This document shows, one piece after another, positions 1 to 12,200 of a stretch of DNA of 64,000 bases. Made by a program: the position numbers and the translations under genes. The notes under the pieces are model-generated. The model did no database searches and was not told the origin of the DNA. It worked only from the letters and a program-made list of their open reading frames with translations. How positions within the stretch are numbered: position 1 is the stretch's first letter; every line of letters starts with the position of its first letter. Origin of the DNA: Haematobia irritans (taxonomy: Eukaryota; Arthropoda; Insecta; Diptera; Muscidae); NCBI RefSeq assembly GCF_050003625.1, contig NC_134398.1, forward strand, positions 124,001 through 188,000, read 5' to 3'.

Positions 1-690
1 ATCCAATGCACAATTTTCGGGTTTAGTCTCCACTGTTTTCCTATTGCCAGAACTGGTGCAACAATATTGGGTGTCAGATGCTGCGGCAGAGAATATTGTT
101 GTGCGGGAGATGTCGGGGGGTGACATAGTCTGATGACCCTCTCTGCTGTCGATGGCACAGTATCCTGCCACGAAGTCAGTATGACTATACTCCCGCAGCG
201 ATGTTAAGCCGGAGCAGTTCCGGAAGTGCACCCATTCCAAGTACCGGTTACACCTCTCCAAAACCGAGCGATGGTGAATTTGGTTTCGACAAACTGCATA
301 ATATTATGGTCCGGGGTTTCTCTCAATCCCGGGCGAAACAACACGTAATGTGGCAGCCGCTATCCGACGGTTGGGGTACATCGGGCCAATCCGGCGCAAA
401 GAACCCGCCGCCGTGGGATTGTAAGGTAGTTTCTAGCCGTGCTAAATCAACCGCTTCGCAGTTCCCCGGCATGTTCCTGTGGACAGGCACCCATATTAGT
501 TTAATATTGTACTGCTCAGACATCTCGTTGAGAGATTTGCGGCAATCGATGGCCGTTTTCGAGTTAAAGAACACACAGTCCAAGGATTTTATTGCAATTT
601 GACCGCCTGAGTATATATTAATGCCAACATTTGTTGGAACATTACTTCTCTGCCAATTTGTAACCTCCTTTATACATCCGTTGTTGCAGC
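1..690 (-). pseudogene. degraded Jockey-type LINE, RNase H region
   Basis: Read on the minus strand, about 690 down to 330 encodes a recognisable C-terminal RNase H of a Jockey-clade non-LTR retrotransposon: a strand like GQIAIKSLDCVFFNSKTAID, then IKLIWVPVHRNMPGNCEAVD, where families usually have VPGHRNIPGNCKADELA. The expected GH and DELA residues are altered and the frame is lost downstream, so this is dead. Positions 1-48 recur at 1309-1356 and encode part of the reverse transcriptase (WRLNPKIVHW), so LINE pieces are out of their normal order. Clade assignment is from motif similarity only. Confidence 0.65.
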
Positions 691-710
691 TAACTGTTTT
701 GTATGTCTAA

Positions 711-951
711 TGCGCTTTACAGACTATCAGTTATTCCGGACGACAGAGCTCGTGTCGAACATATCCCATATATTGTGCACATTATAAGTTAAGTCCGAAG
801 GCATAATCGATACTGTTGGTGTTTATGGGATCGATAACACATTTACCGATTATTTAGTCATCGCCGACAAGTCGTATCGATCCGACACACTGTAAGATTC
901 TTTACAAACACCGACATTCCGTCCGGAATAACTGATAGTCTGTAAAGCGCA
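711..951. mobile_element. MITE family M1, copy 1 (TAA target site)
   Basis: A 241-bp non-coding element bounded by inverted termini TGCGCTTTACAGACTATCAG...; the right end is the reverse complement. TAA flanks both sides (708-710 and 952-954). A 3-bp TAA/TTA duplication is typical of PIF/Harbinger-class elements; no transposase is present, so superfamily is inferred from the TSD only. Confidence 0.85.
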
Positions 952-1000
952 TAAAGGCAATAGATGCGGCATGACATTATGGGAATCTGTTCCTGCCTTA

Positions 1001-1206
1001 TGCGCTTTACAGACTATCAGTTATTCCGGACGACAGTGCTCGTGTCGAACATATCCCATATATCGTGCACATATAAGTTAAGTCCGAAGGCATAATCGAT
1101 ACAACTGCATGTTTATGGGATCGATAACACATTTGCCGATTATTTAGCCAGATTCTTTACAAACACCGACATTCCGTCCGGAATAACTGATAGTCTGTAA
1201 AGCGCA
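1001..1206. mobile_element. MITE family M1, copy 2 (internally deleted)
   Basis: A 206-bp relative of the 711-951 element with the same termini. It lacks about 36 bp of the interior right half (after gattatttagcca). It is flanked by TTA on the left and TTC on the right, a target duplication with one mismatch. Confidence 0.8.
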
Positions 1207-1239
1207 TTCCTGAATGCGTCTGAGATACACAAGCACGCT

Positions 1240-1545
1240 GAACTTTATCTAAACTTGTCGTAGACTTTAATACCATACAGCATTATATGTCTAACCACTG
1301 ACTTGTACATCCAATGCACAATTTTCGGGTTTAGTCTCCACTGTTTTCCTATTGCCTTTTTTTGCACGTGTGCAGAGCTACCGTTGCTTTTATCGCTTTT
1401 TCTTCAATATTAAGCTTAAAGTTCAGCTTCCTGTCCAAAATAACCCCAAGGTATTTTGCACACTCAGCAAAGGAATTTCAATATCCCCTAAGCAGATGGG
1501 CTTAACTGGGAACTTTGCAGGCTTGTCTTCTCTTCGTTAGAAGTT
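1240..1545 (-). pseudogene. Jockey-type LINE, reverse transcriptase fragment
   Basis: Minus-strand translation across 1240-1480 gives the thumb-side segment of a Jockey-clade RT: ECAKYLGVILDRKLNFKLNI, then KWRLNPKIVHWM-type sequence and YKSVVRHIMLYGIKVY. The frame is open only locally. It lies between MITE copies and probably belongs to the same dead LINE as 1-690. Confidence 0.65.
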
Positions 1546-1552
1546 CGTCTAA

Positions 1553-2039
1553 TGCGCTTTACAGAGTATCAGTTATTCCGGACGACAGTGCTCGTGTCGA
1601 ACATGTCCTATATATTGTGCACATTATAAGTTAAGTCCGAAGGCATAATAGATACTGCTGCTTGTTTATGGGATCGATAATGCGCTTTACAGGCTATCAG
1701 TTATTCCGGACGGAATGTCGGTGTTTGTAAAGAATCTTACAGTGTGTCGGATCGATACGACTTGTCGGCGATGACTAAATAATCGGTAAATGTGTTATCG
1801 ATCCCATAAACATGCAGCAGTATCGATTATGCCTTCGGACTTAACTTATAATTTGCACAATGTATGGGATATGTTCGACACAAGTACTGTCGTCCGGAAT
1901 AACTGATAGTCTGTAAAGCGCATAACACATTTACCGATTATTTAGTCATCGCCGACAAGTCGTATCGATCCGACACACTGTAAGATTCTTTACAAACACC
2001 GACATTCCGTCCGGAATAACTGATAGTCTGTAAAGCGCA
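1553..2039. mobile_element. MITE family M1, copy 3, interrupted by copy 4
   Basis: The outer copy comprises 1553-1680 and 1923-2039, with TAA on both outer sides (1550-1552, 2040-2042). It is split at its own internal gatcgaTAAcac by another member of the same family. Rejoined it would be the standard ~241 bp. Confidence 0.88.
1681..1922. mobile_element. MITE family M1, copy 4, nested in copy 3
   Basis: A 242-bp copy in the opposite orientation to its host copy, with TAA duplicated at 1678-1680 and 1923-1925. Termini match the other copies with one change (caggctatcag). Confidence 0.88.
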
Positions 2040-2079
2040 TAACAGCCCAAGTATCCCTTGATCAACATTCAGAGTTGTC

Positions 2080-2145
2080 CACCCAATATGTCTATTTCGT
2101 TTCCTTCTGGGTGCTCCAAAGTGTGGCGCAGGGTATAAATATGAG
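2080..2145. repeat. 3' end fragment of the dispersed 153-bp-unit repeat
   Basis: The strings tgtctatttcgtttccttct and tgtggcgcagggtataaata match the right end of the large repeat at 60967-62020. It is a truncated tail of that family. Confidence 0.65.
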
Positions 2146-2330
2146 AATTGCTTAAATCCGAATCGGGATTTTCTCAACTTAGACCACTTGATTACACCGA
2201 AAGGCTTGGGATTTATATACTGGAGGCAAATGAACAAATTTTAGATATTTCCTCTTTATTACATATTGGATCTAATACTAAAATATTGCGTACTCAAAAT
2301 CCAACTATAATTATAACCGCAAAACCCTAG

Positions 2331-2536
2331 TAAAAAATGAGGGATCTAATTAGATATGAGTTGATCCAAAAAATGGTAAGATGTAATCATATCTCATTAC
2401 TATGGAATGAGATCTGATCAGATCCTAGATATAATTGTACCTATCCCTATATATATAGTTGGATCTGATGTTAGATCTCGTCAACTTAGATCTACAGTGG
2501 CCAATTTTGAGATCTAATCAGATCCTTAAATTTTTA
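2331..2536. repeat. short inverted-terminal repeat, MITE-like
   Basis: The left end (aaaaaatgagggatctaatt) is an imperfect reverse complement of the right end at 2509-2536. Copies of a gatctgatcagatcc-like motif recur at 2409-2427 and 2461-2480. No target duplication is clear. Confidence 0.45.
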
Positions 2537-4098
2537 TACGGGAATTCATAACAAAGTATACAGTAAAATGATTTCATCTAATGGAAAACTAATAATAAAT
2601 AAATAAAGCATACTTTTCCTCTGTTGGTTAAGCTACACTTGTAGTTTAGTCAATGCATGGCTTTAAGCTGAGATCAAAAACAACAAAAGTATAATATATA
2701 AAACAATAATAATTAATTTATATCCTCAATTAAAACCTTAATTGAATTTTTTAACCCTTTTACTGCCGAAATAAACCTAATGTTATAAACTTTAATTTTT
2801 CTTTTGTTTTTACTTGTACTAACAGCATGTAGAACAAAAATTGCTATATGAGTTTCTTCTGAAAACTTGATTCTTGACTTGTGACCAAATGACCGTACGA
2901 AAATAAACACTTTTAGCCTAAAATAAACACTTTTAGCCTTTTAAAGTGTTACAAAAAATTAAAAAAAGAATCCGAATATCAGCTATTGTTTTTGTATGAA
3001 TGTCCATTTATTAGTGATGTACAGTATTTTTTTTTTTATTTTGTATTTTTGTTTATTGTTAAAGAAGTAGGGTGAAAATGCATTGTAGTGCTCACCAATA
3101 TAGAAAATATTTATAGCTTATTTAGATTAAAACCTCTACTTTAAAATAATATAGAGAAATAAATCGAAACTAATTGGGGAAATAGAGTTTGGTGTTGTTT
3201 TCGAATGTCCTCCTCAGTGGGTTAACAAAAATCAATTAAAATATTAATTGAACCAATTAAACAATTAATTAAAAATGCAGAAGAAATCTATTAATTCTTA
3301 TTAATTTAATTAATGAAGTATACTTATTTCTAATTAATTATGGGATTGATACTATCATTTTCGTGATTGAAGAAATTACAACCAAAAAAAATTAATTGGA
3401 TCAATTAATTTCGTGATTGAAACAAAAAATGTTTTTTTTTTGTGCAAAGGATTAATTTTGTAGTGTGCGAATGCAAACAAAATAAGTAAATAAAAAAAAA
3501 TAACAAAAAATCTGCGAAAAGGCCAAAGTCTTACTGAAAAAGGAAAGCAGACGCTGTTTGCTTAGATAGCAAACATTGTCTATTTTTAAACCCGATTACC
3601 CCAAAACATGTTTTGATTCTGCCGAAACAAACAAAAATGGTATCATAGGGAGTATCGTGACACATTAAAACCAATACATTATGAATATGTCTTATATTTG
3701 ATCAAGAATCTAATTTTTTATCAATTAAGATAATAGCTAACGAAATTGTGCAAATTGTTTTCCTCTAGATCATTAATTACAACAAAAAAACATCGACTGC
3801 TGTTTTAGCAGATATTTTCCCATGGATGTAAATATCTTGTCCTTGGCGTTTTCGTAATTTTTTTTACCATATGTTGCCACTCAGAAAATTTTTCTTGCCT
3901 GAGGAAAAATTTCAGACAAACGAAGTTTTCTTCCGACACTTTTTGGATGTACATATTTGCTCTTAAAGAAAATATTTTATAACAAAGGAGAATTTCTCTT
4001 GTCAAGAAATTCGTTCAGAATGATATTTTCTTTATATAGGGTCAAATTCACGATAGTGAAATCGAAAGAACAACTTAACAAAATAAGTCAGAACACAT
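2537..4098. other. AT-rich non-coding stretch
   Basis: No supportable gene. It holds a perfect 20-bp tandem pair (aaataaacacttttagccta, 2901-2940) and an AATTAATT-rich dispersed repeat at about 3225-3430, whose motif ttggatcaattaatt recurs reversed near 15175-15205. Confidence 0.55.
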
Positions 4099-4104
4099 TT
4101 TATT
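4099..4104 (-). terminator. poly(A) signal AATAAA of the 4108-4977 gene
   Basis: The plus-strand TTTATT reads AATAAA on the minus strand and begins only 3 nt past the TAG stop (4108-4110). The gene would have a very short 3' UTR. Confidence 0.55.
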
Positions 4105-4107
4105 TTT

Positions 4108-4977
4108 CTAACAGTTATTACATTTACATTTACTTAGACGTCGGTTATAATCTTCAAAGAGTTCTGGACAGACACGATAAGGTTGATCTATATCTATATC
4201 TAACGTCAGTGGGATTTCTATTTGGGCTGGATTTGAATCATATATACCACCCGTCATTATGTCTGATGGAAGCAAGGAGTATTTACTGGGTTCAGCATTT
4301 TTATTTAGATTGCAATTATCTGGAAATATGGAATTTGCATGCTCTTGGAATTGCGGAGAAACATATATTATAGGCTGATAAAATATCTGCGGTAGCTTCT
4401 TCGAATAGTCATTGCCTTTGCTTTCGTATACTTGCGATTGTACACTATTTTCATTATTATATGTCAAATAAATGGATGGGACGGTATATGGGGGGTTATT
4501 TACGTTATCTTCCATATCCGATGGCTTTTCCATTTCTGATTCATCCTTTTTTGAAACATAAGCGTTATTGCTATTATCATTTTCATTGTAGTTGTTGGGA
4601 ATTTTGGTCTGTTCATTTCCGTAGTTGTATGATGGACTTTCTGTACAAGTACATCTTTGACAATTAGAAAACAGTGGAAGAGATTGGAAAGGACTCCATT
4701 GTTGTAATGTTTGAAATGGTGGGAAAGATGAAACAATCGATGACCTATCTCCCGCATCGTAGTTGCATGTCCTATCGCCGAACAACCCATTTTTGAAGAG
4801 CTTCTTCCAAAATGAGCGTGGTGTACGTCTCAATTCTTCCATAGGGTATGGACTGTTCGGTGCCATATAATATTCGGCTGATTTTGGCTCTACCGGAGGC
4901 CCAAAATGTATTAAATTGTTCGGCTGTGGAAGCGATAAGTCTAGTAACGATACAACCAAGAATCCCAAAAGGAACAT
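4108..4977 (-). CDS. putative secreted protein, family not recognised
   Basis: A 289-residue single ORF. Residues 1 to about 17 (MFLLGFLVVSLLDLSLPQ) form a good signal peptide, with no other membrane segment, so the product is probably secreted. The mature part is low-complexity and polar: Pro-rich start, a basic RRTPRSFWKKLFK patch, a CQRCTC cluster, a long Asn/Ser/Glu stretch, an IYVSP region, and a CKCNNC C-terminus. The Cys pairs suggest disulphides. I do not recognise a family; extracellular, chorion-like or cuticle-associated roles are possible but unsupported. It is favoured as a real gene because the ORF is much longer than chance in this AT-rich DNA, starts with a signal peptide, and ends just before AATAAA. 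A TATA-like ttttatatcg lies about 45 nt upstream of the ATG. Confidence 0.72.
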   Translation of the reverse strand: MFLLGFLVVSLLDLSLPQPNNLIHFGPPVEPKSAEYYMAPNSPYPMEELRRTPRSFWKKLFKNGLFGDRTCNYDAGDRSSIVSSFPPFQTLQQWSPFQSLPLFSNCQRCTCTESPSYNYGNEQTKIPNNYNENDNSNNAYVSKKDESEMEKPSDMEDNVNNPPYTVPSIYLTYNNENSVQSQVYESKGNDYSKKLPQIFYQPIIYVSPQFQEHANSIFPDNCNLNKNAEPSKYSLLPSDIMTGGIYDSNPAQIEIPLTLDIDIDQPYRVCPELFEDYNRRLSKCKCNNC

Positions 4978-5950
4978 TGTAAATTAAGTTATGAAGTCAA
5001 TGTAGTCACTCCGAAATTCGATATAAAACTAATGAACCCAAATTAAGTTGGGCTTTATTTTGCCATAATTTATTAAAAATGCTCAATCAGCTTTTTTGTG
5101 GAATCTTGATGATTAACACAACATAGTAACATACATGTATGAAAAGAAGAAAAACAGCAACTCGCATTATAGAAATAGAGCAGTAGTATACATTTATTTA
5201 CACCTACAGAAATTAACAGTACAAAATGTTTTAACGGGTCGTCTATAGTTCCGATATTAGAGCACGTTTTTTAACAAAAGATGTTATATTATGACATTTG
5301 AAGCTATACTAAGAATCTTCTTGATAGACAAATACATGATGTATATAAAGCTGCTTTTATGCTTTTTACAATAGCTACTAGATTATATCCTTTGTTATTA
5401 CTTTTTTTGTCAGCCAACACATGTAAGTAAGGAGCGTAAACATTTGGGAAGGTCCGTGCACAATTTTGAAGAGTTTTCAACAAATTTCGTTACATATAAC
5501 ATAAATATCAACTGTATTCTCCATTCAAAACCGAACGCGACATGTCTTCTTCTGCCATATACGTGCAAAAATAGTGAGATATTTTGAATTTATTAGATCT
5601 ATAATGATTTAGACCAAATTTTTATGTACATCACACACTGCACGAAAGTGAGGTATTTTTGTCATGGGAATCATCATGTTAGTGGCAACTTTATTCTACA
5701 AAATGTTCCAGGTATAAAAGTCGAGCGTGTTTTCGGAGTTTGCGGTAGAAATCAATACAGGGCTTCAATACTATTTTTAGGATATTTTCCCGATAATATT
5801 TGGCATTTATTTGGACCCCACGGTCGAAATTCTATTCCGAATTCGATTGAAATCGTCTCTGACAGTGCGAAAATATTTTTAGAAGACAAATCATAAAATC
5901 GGCTAACCCGAAGAAAGTCGGCTGAAAATGCCAGTATCTGTTGTAATATA
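4978..5950. other. intergenic, nothing recognised
   Basis: Upstream flank of the secreted-protein gene. A 90-codon plus ORF at 5624-5896 has no family features and no neighbouring splice or poly(A) support. I see nothing else. Confidence 0.5.
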
Positions 5951-5954
5951 TTGA

Positions 5955-6293
5955 GTTATTAGCCGCTAAAATCGCAATTTTTCACAATTACTTTTCATTA
6001 ATGATCTATTTTAAAAAATATAAACTTCATGAAAAGTTGCTTTAGACTATTCACATCAAGTTATAACATGCATCAAAGAGGTATAATTGTATACTTTTTT
6101 GCAGATTTATTTTTGATTTTAACGGCTAAACTCGAACTTTATAAGTACCACTAATATGAAAAAATTTCAGATGTTTTAGCACATTTAGGACATACTTTTT
6201 AATTGTATTAGCGTCTAAACTCAAACTTTGTGCGCACCTTTAGTTTGAAAAAAAATTCAGATGTTTTAGTAAATTCAGCACATACTTTTTAAT
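5955..6293. repeat. relic of MITE family M2 plus an 86-bp tandem
   Basis: Positions 5955-6150 resemble the M2 element seen cleanly at 30961-31731: gccgctaaaatcgcaattttt, catcaagttataa, and ggctaaactcgaacttta. The segment 6119-6203 is then repeated in diverged form at 6207-6293 (aaattcagatgttttag, cacatactttttaat). Confidence 0.5.
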
Positions 6294-6294
6294 A

Positions 6295-6838
6295 GAGTAA
6301 GTGCAGCAAATGTGGTACAGGCTGGTAATGTGGTATAGTAGCTTTTTTTCTCTATCTAACAACATACGAATAACTAAATCAAGCTGAATGAGAGGCTGTG
6401 GCTGAATGAAGCAATCAAAGATCAGTTTGATTTTTGCAACTCTTTCTTTGTGCCAGTTGAAAAAAAATCACATTTATCTGTGCTCGAATGGTTTTTTGTG
6501 GTTCTTAATCATTTCGTTTTGTGTGAAGGTATATTTTCAATTTATTAATTTTCGGATGTAAATAACTGACGAGTACTAAATAAGCATAAAATGTATGCAA
6601 TTGCGATACATACATTGCATTTTTTAAACAAAAATCTACTTTATGGTGTACCACATTACCTGCACATTTTATGAATTCGTGCTTAATAAATTCGCAAATA
6701 TATCCGAAGTTATGGGTTTCTTATTTTTCGCTCAAAGTTGCGTGGATGTAAAATTAATGTGGTAAAATCTTAGGAGAAAAACAAAAAAATTTGGCTATCG
6801 AAAAACAAATGGGTATACCACATTTGCTGCACTCACCC
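6295..6838. mobile_element. TIR element with TA target duplication (mariner-like MITE)
   Basis: The left end GAGTAAGTGCAGCAAATGTGG and the right end (reverse complement GGGTGAGTGCAGCAAATGTGG) form ~23-bp inverted termini with two mismatches, flanked by TA at 6293-6294 and 6839-6840. It is 544 bp with no ORF. A subterminal gtaatgtggta motif recurs inverted (about 6327-6338 and 6654-6664). TA flanks suggest Tc1/mariner cross-mobilisation; this is inference. Confidence 0.72.
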
Positions 6839-6840
6839 TA

Positions 6841-9216
6841 TACTTTTTTATTGTATTGTCACAATATTGCCTATTTTGCCTGCGAATATAATATCGCCCT
6901 TTAGGACTATGTTCCCTTGTCGCATCGAAATTTTCGCGGTTACTTTATTAAAATTGCTTCATTTAAAGCGAATTGTTTAACTCCATTGATACGCACTTTC
7001 TTTGACGTCGAGATTTTATCAAGATTTAACAGGAATTTTCGTGAGACAGACGGACATTGATAAATCGATAGGAAATCGACTCAGAATTTGATTCTGACTA
7101 ACTCCAACTTTGTAACAAAATGTTCTGAGTGTAATATCTCAAAGATCAATTTAATGTCAGATAAATTATTTTTGCTATTTTTCTACATTCGAAGTTGTGC
7201 TCCAATTTTTAAAACGTAAACAGTTATTAAATAAATCCAAATGGTTGGTTGCTTGATATGCAAAAAAGTGTAAAAGCATTTTAAACAAAAACGTTTCCAA
7301 GAGACAAAGTAGGACAAAAGAAAGAAAAGAAACAAGGTTTTGGAACTTGTCGAGTAATAATGCATTTCAATATTAAGATGAGAAACTCTTGTTAATGCAT
7401 TTGATTCTATTATTGAGGTTATGTCTATTCAGAAACTTGGTTTCTCAACAATTTGTTCAGAACATTGCTTTCTGAATAAATTTCCAACATGAATTATTGG
7501 GGCTGGGGTGGCTATCAATTACATAATTAAATGTAGCCATTATCGAACTCAACCAACATCAATTCCCTTTCGTCAATTAATAATAATAGTTAGTCGAAAG
7601 CCTGACAACATTAGTATTGTTGCAAAATTGCTCCAACGATGATCGGCTACATTGAATCCAAATTGCCAAACATTTGCCACATTCGAGTAAGACTTTTGTA
7701 ACGCGTTTTCTTAATAAAGAAGTTTGTGAGGCCCATCAATTATTTTGCGTAAAACACAGGATTTAAAATGGTGTTTTAAAATACTACATTTATTTAATAT
7801 TATAGAATTACATCAATTTAAATTTAAGGATTCATATTATATGCATGTATATGGTATGAATATAATCAGTCGCATTCTACGTCTCACATCAGAAGAATCC
7901 ATTTCTCATAATTGCCTCACACAGTAAATAACATCGCTCCTTATTTCTGGCATAGGTATAAATCATGTAGTTTTTTGTGTTCTTGGTATATTCCGTTTTA
8001 ATTTAAAAAAATATGGAAATTTAAGTTCAGATGCCAACTTATTCTTCTCAAATGAGACGTAGAACAGACACGATTACAAGAAGAATACATATTAATGCAA
8101 AGTGTCAAATTAGTCTTTACACAATAAAAAGTAAAATGATATACAATATGAAAATGTTATGATTTCATTGTCCATATGGGCGATTTGCAATTCTTTTTTA
8201 TATTTTCGTAGATAAATACACATCTATATATGTATATAAATATATTTCTATGAAATATATGTATATATTAAAGTGCTTCAATGCATTCGAAATAATCAAG
8301 GCCCACTTAATTTGGTCCCGGATATATCCTATTTTGTTTCTCACATATTGGTATGCGTTGTTTTTTCTGACTCATTTTCGCGTTGTGGCGAATTATACAG
8401 TTACTTTCCAAGTATATCAACGTCTTATAATTTTATCGTTGAACGCTATAATAGATGAGATATTTATTAAATGGAATAGCAAGTGGCACCAACACACACA
8501 ATTCAATACATTTATAACGGCAAAAAACACACGCCCGATTTCATGGGTTTCATTATTTCAGTTGCCATTGTATTCTTTTGCCATTGTACCCTAGGGACAT
8601 GCTATGTACTTTTAGTTATTTGCGGTGTAGTGAGTAGCTTGTTCGAGATAATTGTTTGCCAATGAAGATCGATATACGAAACGGCATATCCGATGTGAAA
8701 GTCCTATGCGAACAATACACACAAAGCTTCTTCTTACAATCGAAGCCTATATATGTATATACATATATTATATATTTATTTACATACATATGTAGAGATA
8801 CACTACTTACTAAATAGGCGTAAAAATAAAATACAAACTAAATTAATATTTAAATAAAATTACATACATCGGTTAGCTTTGCCGACAAAGAAACATGTGA
8901 TTGTAATGCAGCCAAAAATGAGCAAATATTTTTTTGCTGCTGTATGAAAACAAACTTTTCAAACTCTCATATCAATCGGTAGTTTAATTGGATAGGACCA
9001 AAAACTTTATAAGGACTGATAACTTCAAATCGAAGAGAAATTTATGTAGACACAGCTTAGTTGTGAAAACTCATAGTATAAAAATAAATAGTATTGAAGT
9101 AGCAGTATATTGTTTGCTTTCATAGATTCTTGCCCGTAGTATAAGTAGAACTCATAACAAAATAATCATTAATATCGATCAAATATTTACTATGTATACA
9201 TGGTGGCTAAGGTTTC
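6841..9216. other. intergenic region 3' of lid
   Basis: No gene supported. AT-rich, with TA/ATGT microsatellite around 8220-8265 and 8745-8795. The lid 3' UTR should occupy the right part; a minus AATAAA (plus TTTATT, 8775-8780) is one candidate poly(A) signal, among several AT-rich possibilities. Confidence 0.5.
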
Positions 9217-12200
9217 TTATCGTGTGGCTTGTGATCGGCCTTTTTGTTGAGATGTCATAGTTGACGTAATTCCACTGGATACTGCAACAGTCACATTCTT
9301 TGAACAACGTATACAGATGTAGTCGTCGTCAGCTTTTATTTGACTTCGATTAAGTCCAACACAATACATATGGAACCATTCGTTACAGCCCCCATCACAC
9401 TGAACCCAATCCACTTCTCTACCAGTTGGTTTGTGACAATTTTCTGCTCGGCATTCTTCCTCATCATCGTCCTGCTGGGTCATTTGAGCTCTTTGAGAGC
9501 TTTTCTTTTGACTTGCAGAACTAGTATTATTACTATTGTTGTTATTACCAACGCGTTTTCTGTGTTTTTTCTGTGAACCAATTGATAAATTATTTGTTTG
9601 GGAACTACCGTTAGACTGTTTTGTTGGTGTGAAATTTTCAGAGTTTTCATCAGATGTTTTCAATGAACACTCGGATTTCCTGTACGACTTCTTAGCAGAT
9701 GTACTATTCGATGCAGACGAGGAAGATGTAGATTGTTTGTTCGGAGTTGCGACTTTCTTCCTAGGAACCGGACACCCCGTGGCAGGTTCAAGAGACCTAC
9801 GTTTCTTTACGGCTGCACTCGAATGTCTGCCATTTCCGCTATTACTAGTGCTATTGGGACTACTTTGCACTAAAAGGCTGTCATTGGAATCTTCAGCAGC
9901 TGAATTGACACTGGAGGGCGGTTTGGGGTGATTATGATTCTGTTGTTTTAACATTTGTTGGTGGCGTTCTACTAATGTAGCTGCTTCAGAATTGGGAGGC
10001 CTTATAATAGACAAAACACGCCAGAGTTCATTAGATTCATCAAGCGATACTTCCAAAAGATCGCCTTCCATCATTAGCTCCTCCAGATTCCTGGCATCGC
10101 TTTCAGATATAAGTTTCTGCACACTGTGACTATTGTCCGCGCTTCCCATTTCTTCAATAGCAGTAGTCTCTCCTTCTTCTTCATCATCGTTACTAAAGTT
10201 TTCTTCAACAATATGTAAACGATACTCGTCATCGGAATCAGCATTGTCTGAACCATCTTTGGAGGTCCGATGGCTGCTGCGCCGTGGTTTTTGTTCAGAC
10301 CCAACTGATTTGCCACTTTTACGTTTTTTCGGCTTGTTGCGCTGCTGTGCAGCGATAACTTCTAGAGCAGCTGTTACATCGGGACATCCTAGTGCTTTAC
10401 GTGCCCTATCCTGCCAATTCATCGCCCGTTCAGCAAGACAGCGCAATGCTTCATCCTCGGGCAATCGAATAGGTAGAGTTTGTAATGAAACAAGAAGGGG
10501 TAATATTGTTTCTAAGCGCGGTCTCTTCGAACGTACGCATGATGGACACAACCATTTCAGATGTGGCCCATCTTCCACTTGGCATGTGCCACGCAACTGC
10601 GACGGCGGCGGCACACAGTCTTCATGAAACCAATCCTTGCACAGCTGACAATTGAACATTACTCCATGGAACGAGGCTTTGCACAGGCAATATTCGTCGC
10701 TTGATGGCTTTTTATCCATATTCTGCCTTCTAAGGTCTCTCATATCTTGCAACTCTTTTTCTTCCGCTAGTTTAAATGAATCTACTATTTGCGCTGGGTT
10801 CATTTCTTTAACAAAATCTTCTTCAAAAGGCTTTTTCAAATCGGAATCTATTATCACGGGCTCTGCTCTGGGCATCAACACTTCTAACAATGAGTAAAAC
10901 GTATTTCTTTTTAAGAAAGCTTTCTCCGTATTTTCTTTCCAGTCGTGTGCGCTTTTGATATGTCCTTGCATTCCTATAAGCTCTTCAAGTTTAATGGGAA
11001 TATTAGAACCTCGAGCTACTATAGCTTCAAGAGTATGACAGTAGGGGAAGTGGTCGTTGGCTTGTAGCTGTTCGACAGATCGAAGCCAATCCTTTGCCTT
11101 TTTTAAAGCATCCTTCAATAATGCATATGAAGGCACTTGTCCCTCAATATCCACAGCTGTTTTAAGGAACTGATCGATTTCTTCCAATTCATATCGCTGT
11201 ACTGTGCAATTAAAATACTTATTGGCCTGGCTTTCCCAAGCTTCAATTGACGCTCCGATTTCCTGTAATTTTCTAACCTCTTTGTCAATTACTGGCTCCG
11301 TGGGTGCAATTTCCGCAGCAGCTACGTTTAATAAATTTTTAATATCCTCATATGTCAGTTTTGAGGTACCAGCGCGAAGTCCTTGTGAACGTCGATACCA
11401 CTTAAACTGCTTATGTCGCATAATTAAATGTTGTATTTGGGGAAGTTCTATACGCAAAGAATTCCCTTCTCCGATTATCGACTCCAACTCAGATTCTTCC
11501 ACCGCTTCTAATGGCAATTTCAAAACTTCTTCTGTGCGTTCCAAAAAATTTTTTCCCAAAACTAAAAGTTCACGAACCGAAACTCCTTCGTCAATTGTGC
11601 AACACAGATTATCAATTTCTTGAACAAAGAGCTCAAGCTCTTCCATTGTGAGTTTGTACTGAGCTGCTTCCAAATTATTATCAGATCGAGTTCGAACCTG
11701 CAATTTCAAAACGATTATATTTTTGTCGCTGATTGTAGTAATCATACTTACTTTATTTATGCCTAGTTGCTGTATCACGGTTACACATTTCTCAGCTTCT
11801 AAAACAGCTGCATTCAGGCGATCAATTAGAAGCGATGAGGGAAATTTCTTCACTTCCGCTTCTTTGCAAAGTTCCTGAAGTTCTTGCAGAGTTACGGACG
11901 TGGGAGTATTTGCATCAACAATGTCGCGGCAACGTGATAACCACCTCTCGAAACTTTGCGCTTTTGACTTTAACTTTTGCAACATGAGTGGCATTTCATC
12001 GAGAGTGTAACGGTATAGCAGTGTATGCTTTTCAGGTGCACATGTGCAAAGTACAGTGTAGTGCCGTAAACAAACTATAGCTTTCGTGCACTCGCAAGAA
12101 ACCGCTGAAAGGAAACATGTGGTATTACATTCTTGGCAATGGCGTTCATCGTCTGGTATTAGTTCAAAGGCTTTACGCTCTGCTCTTGTAACACCCCATT

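Noticed and set aside
5624..5896. 90-codon plus ORF
   Set aside because: No domain, signal peptide, splice context or poly(A) signal.
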